Positions 56,282 to 64,000 of a stretch of 64,000 bases of DNA are shown here, one piece after another. The notes below the pieces were generated by a model that saw only the letters and a program-made list of their open reading frames with translations, was not told the DNA's origin and ran no database searches. Each line of letters begins with the position of its first letter. Positions within the stretch are counted from its first letter, which is position 1. Source of the stretch: Bacteroidota bacterium (GTDB lineage: Bacteria; Bacteroidota; Bacteroidia; Chitinophagales; Chitinophagaceae); the NCBI GenBank assembly GCA_963169635.1, contig CAUJDL010000066.1, forward strand, positions 28,156-92,155, read 5' to 3'. A program made the translations under genes and the position numbers.

Positions 56282-56743
56282 ATGAAAAAATTAATGTTAA
56301 TTGCATTTGCATCAATCCTATTTTTTGCTAATGCCAATGCTAATAATGGAAACGAAATTAGCCCTGTAGTTACTCAAACATTTTATAACCAATTTAATCA
56401 AGCAGCAGATGTATTATGGAGCCAGTTTGATGGTTATGTAAAAGCATCTTTTAAATATAATGGAGAAAATATAGATGCTTATTATAATTATGATGGCTCT
56501 ACTGTTGGTGCAAGTAAAAAAATAAATTTAGAAAAATTGCCAGAAGCAGCTTTAAGAAGCTTTACTAAAAAATATCCTTTTCCAATTTATCAGTTAAAAG
56601 ATTGTATAGAGTTTACTGATGCAGATGGAACAGTTAATTATTACATTTCTTTAGATGATATTGCTACTCATGATAGAACTATTATAAATATTACAGCAGA
56701 TGGCAATGTATATTTCTTTAAAAAAATGTCTTTAAAAAATTAA
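56282..56743 (+). CDS. Small exported protein, PepSY-like
   Basis: A 153-residue exported protein with signal peptide MKKLMLIAFASILFFANANA. The body starts TQTFYNQFNQAADVLWSQFD, then GYVKASFKYNGENIDAYYNY, a beta-rich repeat-like pattern seen in Bacteroidota periplasmic proteins related to PepSY/DUF2874. Another unit is in ALRSFTKKYPFPIYQLKDCI. The function is unknown. It stands alone behind 288 bases of AT-rich DNA that also hold the promoter of the divergent hydrolase gene. Confidence 0.65.
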   Translation: MKKLMLIAFASILFFANANANNGNEISPVVTQTFYNQFNQAADVLWSQFDGYVKASFKYNGENIDAYYNYDGSTVGASKKINLEKLPEAALRSFTKKYPFPIYQLKDCIEFTDADGTVNYYISLDDIATHDRTIINITADGNVYFFKKMSLKN

Positions 56744-56811
56744 TGATTTAGTAAAATAGTTTAATCTGTTTTCTAATTGTGCTAAAGTATCATTGTTTTA
56801 ACAAACAGATT

Positions 56812-56842
56812 TTGTAATAGCCATTTATTCTTTTTACTTTAG
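56812..56842 (+). promoter_or_regulatory. Possible promoter of the DUF2272 gene
   Basis: TTG (56812-56814), a 20-base spacer and TACTTTAG (56835-56842), one base from TAnnTTTG. The start codon follows after only four bases, so a very short leader is implied. Confidence 0.35.
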
Positions 56843-56846
56843 CCTT

Positions 56847-57635
56847 ATGAGATTAAGTTTTGTATGCTGTTTTATTGTATTAAATTATTTTGCTTTTGCA
56901 CAAGCTAATAAAGATAGTTTAATGTTAATAGAGCAGCATTCTTTTTATAATGACACTTTAAAAAAATTAGATAGTTCGTTATATGAATTTGCTAAACTTA
57001 AAAACAATTTATTACAAGTAATACAAGAAGAATATTGCTTTTGGAATGAGCCAATAATGAGAACAGAAATGCAAGACGCTTCTGTACAAAAAATTAAAGA
57101 TTATTGGCAGTGCTTAAATATTAAACCTACTACTAAACAAGTAAAAAATTTTAATTGGCAAGAAGCACATCCTTGGAGTGCAGCATTTATTTCGTGGTGT
57201 ATGCAAAAAGCAGGATATGAAGAATGTTTTTTATTATCACCTAATCATGCAAAATATATTATTTGGGCAAGAGATAATAAAATAAGTGGAGCAACTAATC
57301 ATCCATTTTGGGCTTATTCTATTAATGATAAAGTAGCTAAATATCCTGTTGCTGGTGATTTACTTTGTAAAAACAGAGAAGGGAAAAACTTTAACTTAGA
57401 TAATATACATCGATATGCTATATCTCATTGCGATGTAGTGTTTGATGTAGATTATGTAAATGGCATAATCATAACTATTGGAGGAAATGTAGCTGATAAA
57501 GTAAATAAACGTTGGGTATTTTTAGATGCTAATGGTTATATAGATACTAATGCTGCATGGCTAAGTTTTGATGCTAATGGTATTGCTACAACTGGTAGTC
57601 AGCAAGATTTTTTTAGTATTATTAAAGTTCAATAA
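56847..57635 (+). CDS. Exported DUF2272 protein
   Basis: A 262-residue exported protein with signal peptide RLSFVCCFIVLNYFAFA before QANKDS. The core matches DUF2272, a CHAP/NlpC-P60-like family: HPWSAAFISWCMQKAGYEEC carries the conserved Cys, AGDLLCKNREGK and YAISHCDVVFDV the later His/Asp, and IITIGGNVADKV the last strand. It may be a cell-wall amidase-like enzyme, but activity is unproven for most members. It is probably a single transcript between the PepSY-like gene and metF. Confidence 0.82.
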   Translation: MRLSFVCCFIVLNYFAFAQANKDSLMLIEQHSFYNDTLKKLDSSLYEFAKLKNNLLQVIQEEYCFWNEPIMRTEMQDASVQKIKDYWQCLNIKPTTKQVKNFNWQEAHPWSAAFISWCMQKAGYEECFLLSPNHAKYIIWARDNKISGATNHPFWAYSINDKVAKYPVAGDLLCKNREGKNFNLDNIHRYAISHCDVVFDVDYVNGIIITIGGNVADKVNKRWVFLDANGYIDTNAAWLSFDANGIATTGSQQDFFSIIKVQ

Positions 57636-57691
57636 TCAAAATATTTTATTGGATATTTATTTAAGAAATCAATAATAATATATTTCTTACT

Positions 57692-57699
57692 TAAGTTTG
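57692..57699 (+). promoter_or_regulatory. Predicted -7 element for metF
   Basis: TAAGTTTG, an exact TAnnTTTG match, 21 bases before the ATG at 57721. It overlaps the longer open frame starting at 57697, which supports the shorter start. Confidence 0.5.
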
Positions 57700-57720
57700 C
57701 AGCTATATTTAAAATTTACA

Positions 57721-58674
57721 ATGAAAGTAACAGAGCATATAGCACAAGCTAAAGATACCCTCATTTCTTTTGAAGTTCTTCCGCCATTAAAAGGTAAAAC
57801 TATACAAACTTTATACAATCATTTAGACCCTTTAATGGAGTTTAAACCAAGTTGGATAAATGTTACTTATCATAGAAGTGAAAGTGCATTTAAAAAGAAA
57901 GCTGATAGCACTTTTGAAAAAGTAGAAGTAAGAAAAAGACCTGGAACAGTTGGTATTTGTGCTGCCATTATGAACCATTATAGTGTAGATACTGTACCAC
58001 ACCTTATTTGTGGAGGTTTTAATAAAAGAGAAAGTGAAGATGCATTAATTGATTTAAATTTTCTAGGTATTAATAATGTATTAGTATTACGTGGCGATGC
58101 AGAAAAAAATGAAGCAAATTTTATTGCTGAAGAAGGTGGCCACGAACATGCTATTGATTTACAAAAACAAGTGGTAAACTTAAATCATGGTATATATTTA
58201 GATGAAGATATAAGAGATGGTGGTAAAACAAATTTTTGTATTGGTACTGCTGGTTATCCTGAAAAACATTTTGAAGCACCTAATATTGAAATTGATTTAA
58301 AAAGATTAAAACAAAAAGTAGATGCTGGTGCAGATTATATTATGACACAAATGTTTTTTGATAATGAAAAATATTATCAATATGTAAATGAATGTAGAAA
58401 AATGGGTATTACTTTACCTATTATACCAGGCTTAAAACCTATTACTTCTAAAAAACAATTATCTATTTTACCAAGAACATTTCATGTAGATATACCAACA
58501 GCTTTATCTACAGAAATTATGAAATGTAAAACTGATGAAGATGTAGAAAAAGTTGGTGCAGAATGGTTATTGCAACAAAGTAAAGAATTAAAAAAGTTTG
58601 GTGTACCTGTATTACATTATTATACTTTAGGCAAACCAAAAGTTATTTGGAATGTTGTAAAAGAATTAGTGTAA
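57721..58674 (+). CDS. metF: Methylenetetrahydrofolate reductase
   Basis: FAD enzyme that reduces 5,10-methylene-tetrahydrofolate to the 5-methyl form for methionine synthesis. The 317 residues have SFEVLPPLKGKTIQTL at the start, in place of the more usual SFEFFPP, then WINVTYHRSESAFKK, CGGFNKRESEDALIDLNFLG and NNVLVLRGDAEKNE. VDAGADYIMTQMFFDNEKYY is the C-terminal box. The start is the ATG at 57721, behind the -7 element. No other methionine gene is adjacent. Confidence 0.94.
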   Translation: MKVTEHIAQAKDTLISFEVLPPLKGKTIQTLYNHLDPLMEFKPSWINVTYHRSESAFKKKADSTFEKVEVRKRPGTVGICAAIMNHYSVDTVPHLICGGFNKRESEDALIDLNFLGINNVLVLRGDAEKNEANFIAEEGGHEHAIDLQKQVVNLNHGIYLDEDIRDGGKTNFCIGTAGYPEKHFEAPNIEIDLKRLKQKVDAGADYIMTQMFFDNEKYYQYVNECRKMGITLPIIPGLKPITSKKQLSILPRTFHVDIPTALSTEIMKCKTDEDVEKVGAEWLLQQSKELKKFGVPVLHYYTLGKPKVIWNVVKELV

Positions 58675-58691
58675 CCTTTTTACAACTGCAT

Positions 58692-58732
58692 AAAAAACCT
58701 CTTGCAAAAATATTTAATGCAAGAGGTTTTTT
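58692..58732. terminator. Bidirectional terminator after metF
   Basis: AAAAAACCTCTTGCA and TGCAAGAGGTTTTTT form a 15-bp stem with an 11-base loop, with A run and T run as parts of the arms. It lies between convergent metF and the MG2/plug gene and can serve both strands. Confidence 0.9.
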
Positions 58733-58751
58733 ATTTTATTAATAGTTGAAA

Positions 58752-61121
58752 TTATTTTGTTACAGAAAACTGTACAGCAGATTTTACAGGCTCTCCATCT
58801 TTAGTAATACCTTGTATAATTGCAGTAAAATTGCCTACAATATCAGAAGTATAAAATTCTATATTAGTATTACCATTTACATCTGTACTTACATTTGGCG
58901 ACCAATGTAATAACATTCTATAATCTGGTACTCTGCTATCTTTTTGTTCTTTTAACTCGTACTTTGGTACATAAAATTCTCTTTGTTGTTGTATAGCATT
59001 ATACTCAATTAATAACGACTCTTTATCTAAAAGTGTAGTACCTAATTTACCATTATAACTTGCATAACTGATAATACCATCAAAAGCATAAGCACTTTGA
59101 TAAAATTTTCTTGTTACTACATCTATCTTCTGAATTTTAAGAGGATTAGTAGCCATAATATTATCTACATCAAAAACAGGAACACCATCTAATAACACTA
59201 AAGGCTCAGTATTAAAGTATTGAAATCTTGGAGCATCTACATTAGAGAAAACAAATTTTCCTGCTTTTTTTCTAACATTTACACCAGGTATATATTCTCT
59301 CATTACTTCTTCCATTGTTGTAAATCTTGTATAGTTATCTAACAAGTAAGATTCATCTGCTGTTACATAAAATGGTTTGTAATTAAATGTTTGTATAGCT
59401 GTAGGTTTTTTGGCATAAATGTTTTCTGCCTGTATATTGATACTATAATTATTTAACTCATTTTCTATTGAACTATTTAAAGAAAAATGAGGTGTATAAA
59501 AAGTAGTTTCTTTACTCCAATAAGGACTATTAATATCAATTCTATAATTACTATCTGTTCTATTATTTGTTTGTACAACCAATTCAGTTTTATTAGAAAC
59601 CTTTGGCATTACAGCAATAAAATCTCCTTGTAGGTTAGATTGTGCTGCAGCAAAACCAAACTCTTTTCCTGGAATACTTATATAAACACCAATACCATCA
59701 ATAGGTGCTAAAGTTGTTTTATTAATTACTTTACCTGTTATAAGTTGGCTTTCATATTCTGGTAAGTATTTTTTAGTTGTTGATGATGTTTGTAAAATTT
59801 CGTTCCAATTAAATCTTCTCCAACCTTGTGTAAGTAATAAATTATCTAAAGCATTATTAGATGCTTCAGTATTTGTATTTAAATAATAATCTGCATTTTC
59901 AATATTTCCTTTTAAGTTAGAGGTAAGCCATAAATATTGTTGTATATCTATGGTAGATGCATGTTGTAACTCATCTGTTTTAAAAACAGCAACAGACATA
60001 TTTGCATTAGCAGGTTGCTTTTGTGCATTAAAACTTGTTAAAGCAATATTTACTTTTTCTCTATTAGTAAATTGTTGTTGATTAATTTTTGTTGTTATCA
60101 AATCTGTGTTTGCAGGTCTTTTATAATACAGTCTTTCGCAAACAGGTTTGCTGTTACTATTAAATAAAGTAAAATAGTTTACACCATTTTGTAATACATC
60201 TTTATCAATATTAAAAACAACTTTTCCGTTTTGTAAATTTTGCAACTGTTTATAGCTGATTACTTGATTATTATGAGCAATTAAATAAACATTTTCATTA
60301 TTAAATTCTGTAGTAGCATTTACTGTAATACTTACAAATTTTTCTGTAGCTTCTGTAGATATTACATAACCTTTATCAAATACTGTTGGTAAGCTGTAAT
60401 TCAGTGTATCATTGCTTTCTGTAACAATTACTGCCTTATATGTTTGATTACTTAATGGTGTAAATAAAAATGAACCAATACCCAATTGTTGAGGTGCAAA
60501 ACTTGCAACAACTTCATTTTGTTGGTTAATAATATTGCCTCTAAAGCTAATGCCTTTACCAAATTGATTAACTGCTTTAAAAGTAATTTTGCTTTGTATA
60601 TTATTTACTAAATTACCTCCTTCAGGAAAAAATTGTACATCGTATTGTTTAACAGGTGTTGCAGTATCATTATTTTTTTCAAACACATTTACAATAGATA
60701 TTTTTTGATGAAACACTAATTCTTCAGGATAATTTTTCATCCAATTTGTATATGCTCTAAAAACATAATTACCTGTTGCTAATGTAAGTGGTAAAACAAA
60801 TTGCCCATTACCTGTACCATCTTGCAACTCAATAGTAGCTTGCATTACAGCTTTTTTATCTGCATTAATAATTTCTACATATACAATTTTACTAAGGGTA
60901 GATAATTTGTTGGTTGCAGCTGCTGTATTATATACTTTAAACCAAATAGTTTCTCCCGATAAATAAAAATTTCTGTCGGTATGTACAAATACTTTTTCTT
61001 GATAATTGTCTGATACGTATTGTTGAAGCTTTGTGTTTAATTGTTCATAAGCATTGTTTTGTGCTAATAATTTTAAACTACCTAACAAGCAAACAACAAT
61101 CAACAATTTAATTTTATACAT
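58752..61121 (-). CDS. Exported MG2-like and TonB-plug-like surface protein
   Basis: A 789-residue exported protein typical of Bacteroidota outer-membrane loci. The signal peptide is MYKIKLLIVVCLLGSLKLLA. The N-terminal macroglobulin-like (MG2) region starts EKVFVHTDRNFYLSGETIWF, with AVMQATIELQDGTGNGQFVL following. The middle is a carboxypeptidase-regulatory-like unit, and a TonB-plug-like part lies near 600-700 (TMEEVMREYIPGVNVRKKAG, EPLVLLDGVPVFDVDNIMA). No transmembrane barrel follows, so it is not itself a transporter. It may be a periplasmic or surface partner of the TonB receptor two genes upstream. It lies 37 bases after the DUF4249 stop. Confidence 0.8.
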   Translation of the reverse strand: MYKIKLLIVVCLLGSLKLLAQNNAYEQLNTKLQQYVSDNYQEKVFVHTDRNFYLSGETIWFKVYNTAAATNKLSTLSKIVYVEIINADKKAVMQATIELQDGTGNGQFVLPLTLATGNYVFRAYTNWMKNYPEELVFHQKISIVNVFEKNNDTATPVKQYDVQFFPEGGNLVNNIQSKITFKAVNQFGKGISFRGNIINQQNEVVASFAPQQLGIGSFLFTPLSNQTYKAVIVTESNDTLNYSLPTVFDKGYVISTEATEKFVSITVNATTEFNNENVYLIAHNNQVISYKQLQNLQNGKVVFNIDKDVLQNGVNYFTLFNSNSKPVCERLYYKRPANTDLITTKINQQQFTNREKVNIALTSFNAQKQPANANMSVAVFKTDELQHASTIDIQQYLWLTSNLKGNIENADYYLNTNTEASNNALDNLLLTQGWRRFNWNEILQTSSTTKKYLPEYESQLITGKVINKTTLAPIDGIGVYISIPGKEFGFAAAQSNLQGDFIAVMPKVSNKTELVVQTNNRTDSNYRIDINSPYWSKETTFYTPHFSLNSSIENELNNYSINIQAENIYAKKPTAIQTFNYKPFYVTADESYLLDNYTRFTTMEEVMREYIPGVNVRKKAGKFVFSNVDAPRFQYFNTEPLVLLDGVPVFDVDNIMATNPLKIQKIDVVTRKFYQSAYAFDGIISYASYNGKLGTTLLDKESLLIEYNAIQQQREFYVPKYELKEQKDSRVPDYRMLLHWSPNVSTDVNGNTNIEFYTSDIVGNFTAIIQGITKDGEPVKSAVQFSVTK

Positions 61122-61158
61122 ATTAATATCTCTTAAAAATTTTGCTTAAAAATGATTA

Positions 61159-62298
61159 TTACCAAAATGCTGGTTTTTGTGTTACGCCTCCAAAATATCT
61201 ACAATCAGAGCATTCATAGCTTCCAGCTAAAAAAGCACCATTTACATCTTCTGCAATAGGTAAATATCTTCTTGTAACATAGTAAGTAGCCATAGTACTT
61301 TTAACTTTAGGTACTACTACCATTTCGCATTGAAAAGGATAATACATTACCATTAATGGTGCATCATTTCTATCTATAAAAATTCTTTTTTCAGCAGTAG
61401 TTGCAGCACTTATATAACCAATAACAGGCTCTTCTGCATTAGTTACACAATGTAAGTTGCCAATAAGTTGTGTAGGTTGTACATCAAATACTGAGCCTCC
61501 TAATTCTGTCATTTGTTTTAGTTGCAACCAATATTCATACGCTTCTTTAGTTAAAGCATATTGTTTTACTAATAAACTATAACGCTGATTAAAACGATTG
61601 CCTCCTTTAGGTACAAATAATATTTTTTCGTTGGTAATAATATCTGCTGCTAATCTTTCTGTAGTATTAATAAATATTGATGAGTTTTTTTCTGAGCTCC
61701 AACAACGATACACTTGTTCATCTGGTGTTCTTAATTCTATAATAGTATCTTTTACAAATTTGTACAACGATTCAAAGTATGCTTTATACTCCCAAGTTTC
61801 TTCACAATTCCATTTATAATAAGTAGCATTTTTTGTAGCATCATGTGTATTAATATAAAACTGAATACCATTTTTTTCAGTATCATATTTCCATGTTAAG
61901 CTATCAATTGCAGGTGTTTGTTTTGTTGTAAGTAAATCTGATTGATATTCTTTATTAGTTGTAGTAATTATTTTTAAACGATAAGTTTCTGTAACATTTA
62001 AAGAACCACTATATAAAGAATACTCTCCTTTACTTTTATTTACAGATGTAGATATTACAGTACCACTTGCAGAAAGAATAAATAATTGTGCACCAATTTC
62101 TGCTTTTACAGTAGATGTACTACCTAATTTTTGTGTACGAGATAATTTAAAAAAACTACTATCGGCACCAGTATTCACAAAACCTTCTACCACTAAAATA
62201 TTATGGTCTTTTGTAACTTCTGGTGGAGTATATGTTCTTCTGCAACTAAATGCTACAGCAGCTATCAGCGTTATATAAAATAAATTTTTTGTTTTCAT
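61159..62298 (-). CDS. DUF4249 lipoprotein
   Basis: A 379-residue surface lipoprotein with lipobox AVAFSC followed by RRTYTPPEV. The start of the mature part (NILVVEGFVNTGADSSFFKL) and the C-terminal CSDCRYFGGVTQKPAFW, with its Cys pair and Trp end, are diagnostic of DUF4249, which is nearly always encoded beside a TonB receptor and is thought to be its surface partner in uptake. It begins 13 bases after the receptor stop, so they form one operon. Confidence 0.9.
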   Translation of the reverse strand: MKTKNLFYITLIAAVAFSCRRTYTPPEVTKDHNILVVEGFVNTGADSSFFKLSRTQKLGSTSTVKAEIGAQLFILSASGTVISTSVNKSKGEYSLYSGSLNVTETYRLKIITTTNKEYQSDLLTTKQTPAIDSLTWKYDTEKNGIQFYINTHDATKNATYYKWNCEETWEYKAYFESLYKFVKDTIIELRTPDEQVYRCWSSEKNSSIFINTTERLAADIITNEKILFVPKGGNRFNQRYSLLVKQYALTKEAYEYWLQLKQMTELGGSVFDVQPTQLIGNLHCVTNAEEPVIGYISAATTAEKRIFIDRNDAPLMVMYYPFQCEMVVVPKVKSTMATYYVTRRYLPIAEDVNGAFLAGSYECSDCRYFGGVTQKPAFW

Positions 62299-62311
62299 TT
62301 ATGATTAATGA

Positions 62312-64000
62312 TTAAAATTTAAAGTTGTAAGTGATAAATGGAATTGCAGAACCAAAAATTGAAAGTTGGTATCCTTTAATTTTTTTATTTTCTGTTGTGA
62401 AATAAACTGAATAAGGATTTTTTCTGGCAGTAATATTATACACACCAATAGACCAAGAACTGTGTGCTAATTTTTTTATTTTATGATTGCCTTCAATATT
62501 CATTGAAAAATCTGCTCTAAAATAATCTGGTATTCTGTATTGGTTTCTTTCAGAATAATAAACTCTATCGCCACCACCATAATTATAAATAGCAATTGGT
62601 AATGTAATTGGCCTACCTGTACTATACACTGTAGTTAATGATATATTAAACCTATGAGAGAATTTATAATTACCAATAAAATTAAAGCTATGAGGTTTAT
62701 CAAAGTTTGCAGGATAATAACTGCCTTTGTTTACAGGATAATTTACATTAGGCTCATCTGTTTGTAACATTGTTCTAGAATAAGTATAACTAAACCATCC
62801 ATTTAATTTGCCTATATTTTTTTTCACCATCAATTCTATACCATAAGCTTTGCCTTTAGAGCTTAATACATCTGTTTCAATATGCTCATTCAACAAAAGC
62901 TTTGCACCACTTTTATAATCAAGAAAATTATCTAACCATTTATAATAAACTTCAATAGAAGTTTCTATATCTCTTTTAGGAAAGTTTTTATAAAATCCAA
63001 CAGAAACTTGTTTGCCATATTGAGGTTTAATATGTGTATCGCTAAGCTTCCAAATATCTGTAGGCGATATTGATGTAGTATTAGAAAGCATGTGCATATA
63101 CTGACGTTGTGTACTAAAACCTACTTTAACAGATGATGTTTCTGATAAAGTATATCTGGCAGAAAATCTTATTTCTGGTCCCCAATATGTTTTAATGGGT
63201 TGTCCATTTTTATAAAACAAGGTATCTTGTATATTACTTAAATTTCTTTCTGCACCAGGTAAGTAAGTAAAAACTCTTGATGCACCAAATGCAGTAAATG
63301 CAGATACTCTAATACCTGCTTCTATGGCTAATTGATTATTTACTTCAATTTTATCGCCAAGATAAATGGCATTTTCAATACCCTTCTCTTGTTGTACATT
63401 AATTGGTACAACTAAAGAAGCTGCTCCATTTGGTTGAAAATTTCCTGGATTTAATAAATAATAATTTCCATTGTAACCAAAGTTGATACGATGTTTATTT
63501 CCTATTGTTTTAGTAAAATCTGCTTTAAAGTAATATTGATTAATATCAAATTTTAAGGTATAAGCATTTAATGGTTTTAATGAACTTTCAATACCATAAT
63601 TATAACTATCATATCCTGCAGTCATTTCACTAAAGAAACCATTTTTAAAAATATGTTTCCATTTTACATTGATATTCTTATTCATGTATTGATAAAGGGT
63701 GTCTTTATCTAATCTAAATTTATCTTTACTTAAATAACCTGTTATATAAATAAAGTTTTTAGTATTTAATTGTTGAGATATGTGTAAGCTTAAATCATAA
63801 AAATTGGCTTTACTATTTCTAAAACTTTCGTCTTTTAAATTCTTTAAAATCCAATTAGAATAAGTAGTTCTGTAACCAAGAATGATAGAGCCTTTTTCTT
63901 TTTTAATGGGTGTTTCTAACATTAAATGACTTGTAAGAGGACCAATACCTCCTGCACCACCAAATTTCTTTTTATTACCTTCTTGCATTTTTACATCTAA
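62312..64000 (-). CDS. TonB-dependent receptor, 5' end missing
   Basis: The C-terminal 562 residues of an outer-membrane TonB receptor; the frame is open through the right edge (reading LDVK before the first visible Met). The visible part is the beta barrel: the strand and loop FGGAGGIGPLTSHLMLETPI, then repeated aromatic strand ends such as SFNFIGNYKFSHRFNISLTT and FRADFSMNIEGNHKI, ending in the terminal Phe of FITYNFKF. The plug domain is not in the window. The substrate is unknown. It is the first visible gene of the operon with DUF4249 and the MG2/plug protein. Confidence 0.9.
   Translation of the reverse strand, partial: LDVKMQEGNKKKFGGAGGIGPLTSHLMLETPIKKEKGSIILGYRTTYSNWILKNLKDESFRNSKANFYDLSLHISQQLNTKNFIYITGYLSKDKFRLDKDTLYQYMNKNINVKWKHIFKNGFFSEMTAGYDSYNYGIESSLKPLNAYTLKFDINQYYFKADFTKTIGNKHRINFGYNGNYYLLNPGNFQPNGAASLVVPINVQQEKGIENAIYLGDKIEVNNQLAIEAGIRVSAFTAFGASRVFTYLPGAERNLSNIQDTLFYKNGQPIKTYWGPEIRFSARYTLSETSSVKVGFSTQRQYMHMLSNTTSISPTDIWKLSDTHIKPQYGKQVSVGFYKNFPKRDIETSIEVYYKWLDNFLDYKSGAKLLLNEHIETDVLSSKGKAYGIELMVKKNIGKLNGWFSYTYSRTMLQTDEPNVNYPVNKGSYYPANFDKPHSFNFIGNYKFSHRFNISLTTVYSTGRPITLPIAIYNYGGGDRVYYSERNQYRIPDYFRADFSMNIEGNHKIKKLAHSSWSIGVYNITARKNPYSVYFTTENKKIKGYQLSIFGSAIPFITYNFKF

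Overview
The window is a low-G+C (roughly 30 percent) chromosomal segment from a member of the Bacteroidota, most likely a Chitinophagaceae-like bacterium. This is an inference from several markers: a PorP/SprF-type protein and GldB (type IX secretion and gliding families), ribosomal protein THX, an orphan BshA (bacillithiol synthesis), a TonB receptor with a DUF4249 lipoprotein, and promoters of the Bacteroidota form (TTG, about 18-20 bp, TAnnTTTG) with little Shine-Dalgarno signal. Most of the window is ordinary chromosomal sequence with short operons on both strands. One tRNA (Gln, TTG) and no rRNA or CRISPR were seen.

Layout. 1-4348: 3' part of mazG overlapping a very large NtrY-like sensor kinase. 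4380-9889: PorP/SprF protein, tRNA-Gln, prs, a glutathione peroxidase, an orphan nuclease-like protein, a beta-helix lipoprotein and the 37-residue THX gene. 9987-19334: HU, DUF4286, paaZ, rho, asnS, an orphan korB, a MORN-like protein and a DUF3108 protein. 19339-24880: a polytopic membrane protein whose reading frame needs a CTG start, then the phenylacetyl-CoA epoxidase cluster paaA-(lipoprotein)-paaB-paaC-paaD-paaG-paaI. 24901-36562: CoA-binding protein, gldB, recQ, a tiny Cys/Lys-rich secreted protein, psd, a 592-residue protein of unknown family and two adjacent amidohydrolase-like proteins separated by a 9-bp tandem repeat.

36643-39003 is the clearest accessory island. On the minus strand, in transcription order, it holds a 3' gene remnant, a 136-aa secreted protein, a 329-aa protein with a JAMM-like metallopeptidase signature, a 168-aa secreted protein paralogous to the 136-aa one, and a truncated copy of the 168-aa gene start that matches it at 88 of 92 bases, then a terminator. 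Parts of it reach about 41 percent G+C. I read it as a duplicated and decaying two-gene module, perhaps an effector (toxin) and immunity array. The duplication is visible directly; the function is inference.

39032-49404 carries a JmjC-like cupin, an SDR, an alpha/beta hydrolase, bshA, a NagX-like acyltransferase, a paaJ/pcaF-type thiolase, lspA, a PAP2 phosphatase, a RicT-like PSP1 protein and an enoyl-CoA hydratase. 49481-64000 carries ffh, an RND/MMPL exporter, an FAD oxidoreductase, acpH, an alpha/beta hydrolase, two secreted proteins, metF, and a three-gene outer-membrane locus (TonB receptor, DUF4249 lipoprotein, MG2/plug protein) that runs off the right edge.

How genes work together. 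Phenylacetate catabolism is the main pathway visible, but it is scattered: paaZ, the paaABCD-G-I cluster, a paaJ-like thiolase and a stand-alone enoyl-CoA hydratase lie in four places, and no paaE, paaK or paaH is recognisable here. RecQ, GldB and the CoA-binding protein form a tight minus-strand run. The TonB/DUF4249/MG2 genes look like one nutrient-uptake or surface operon.
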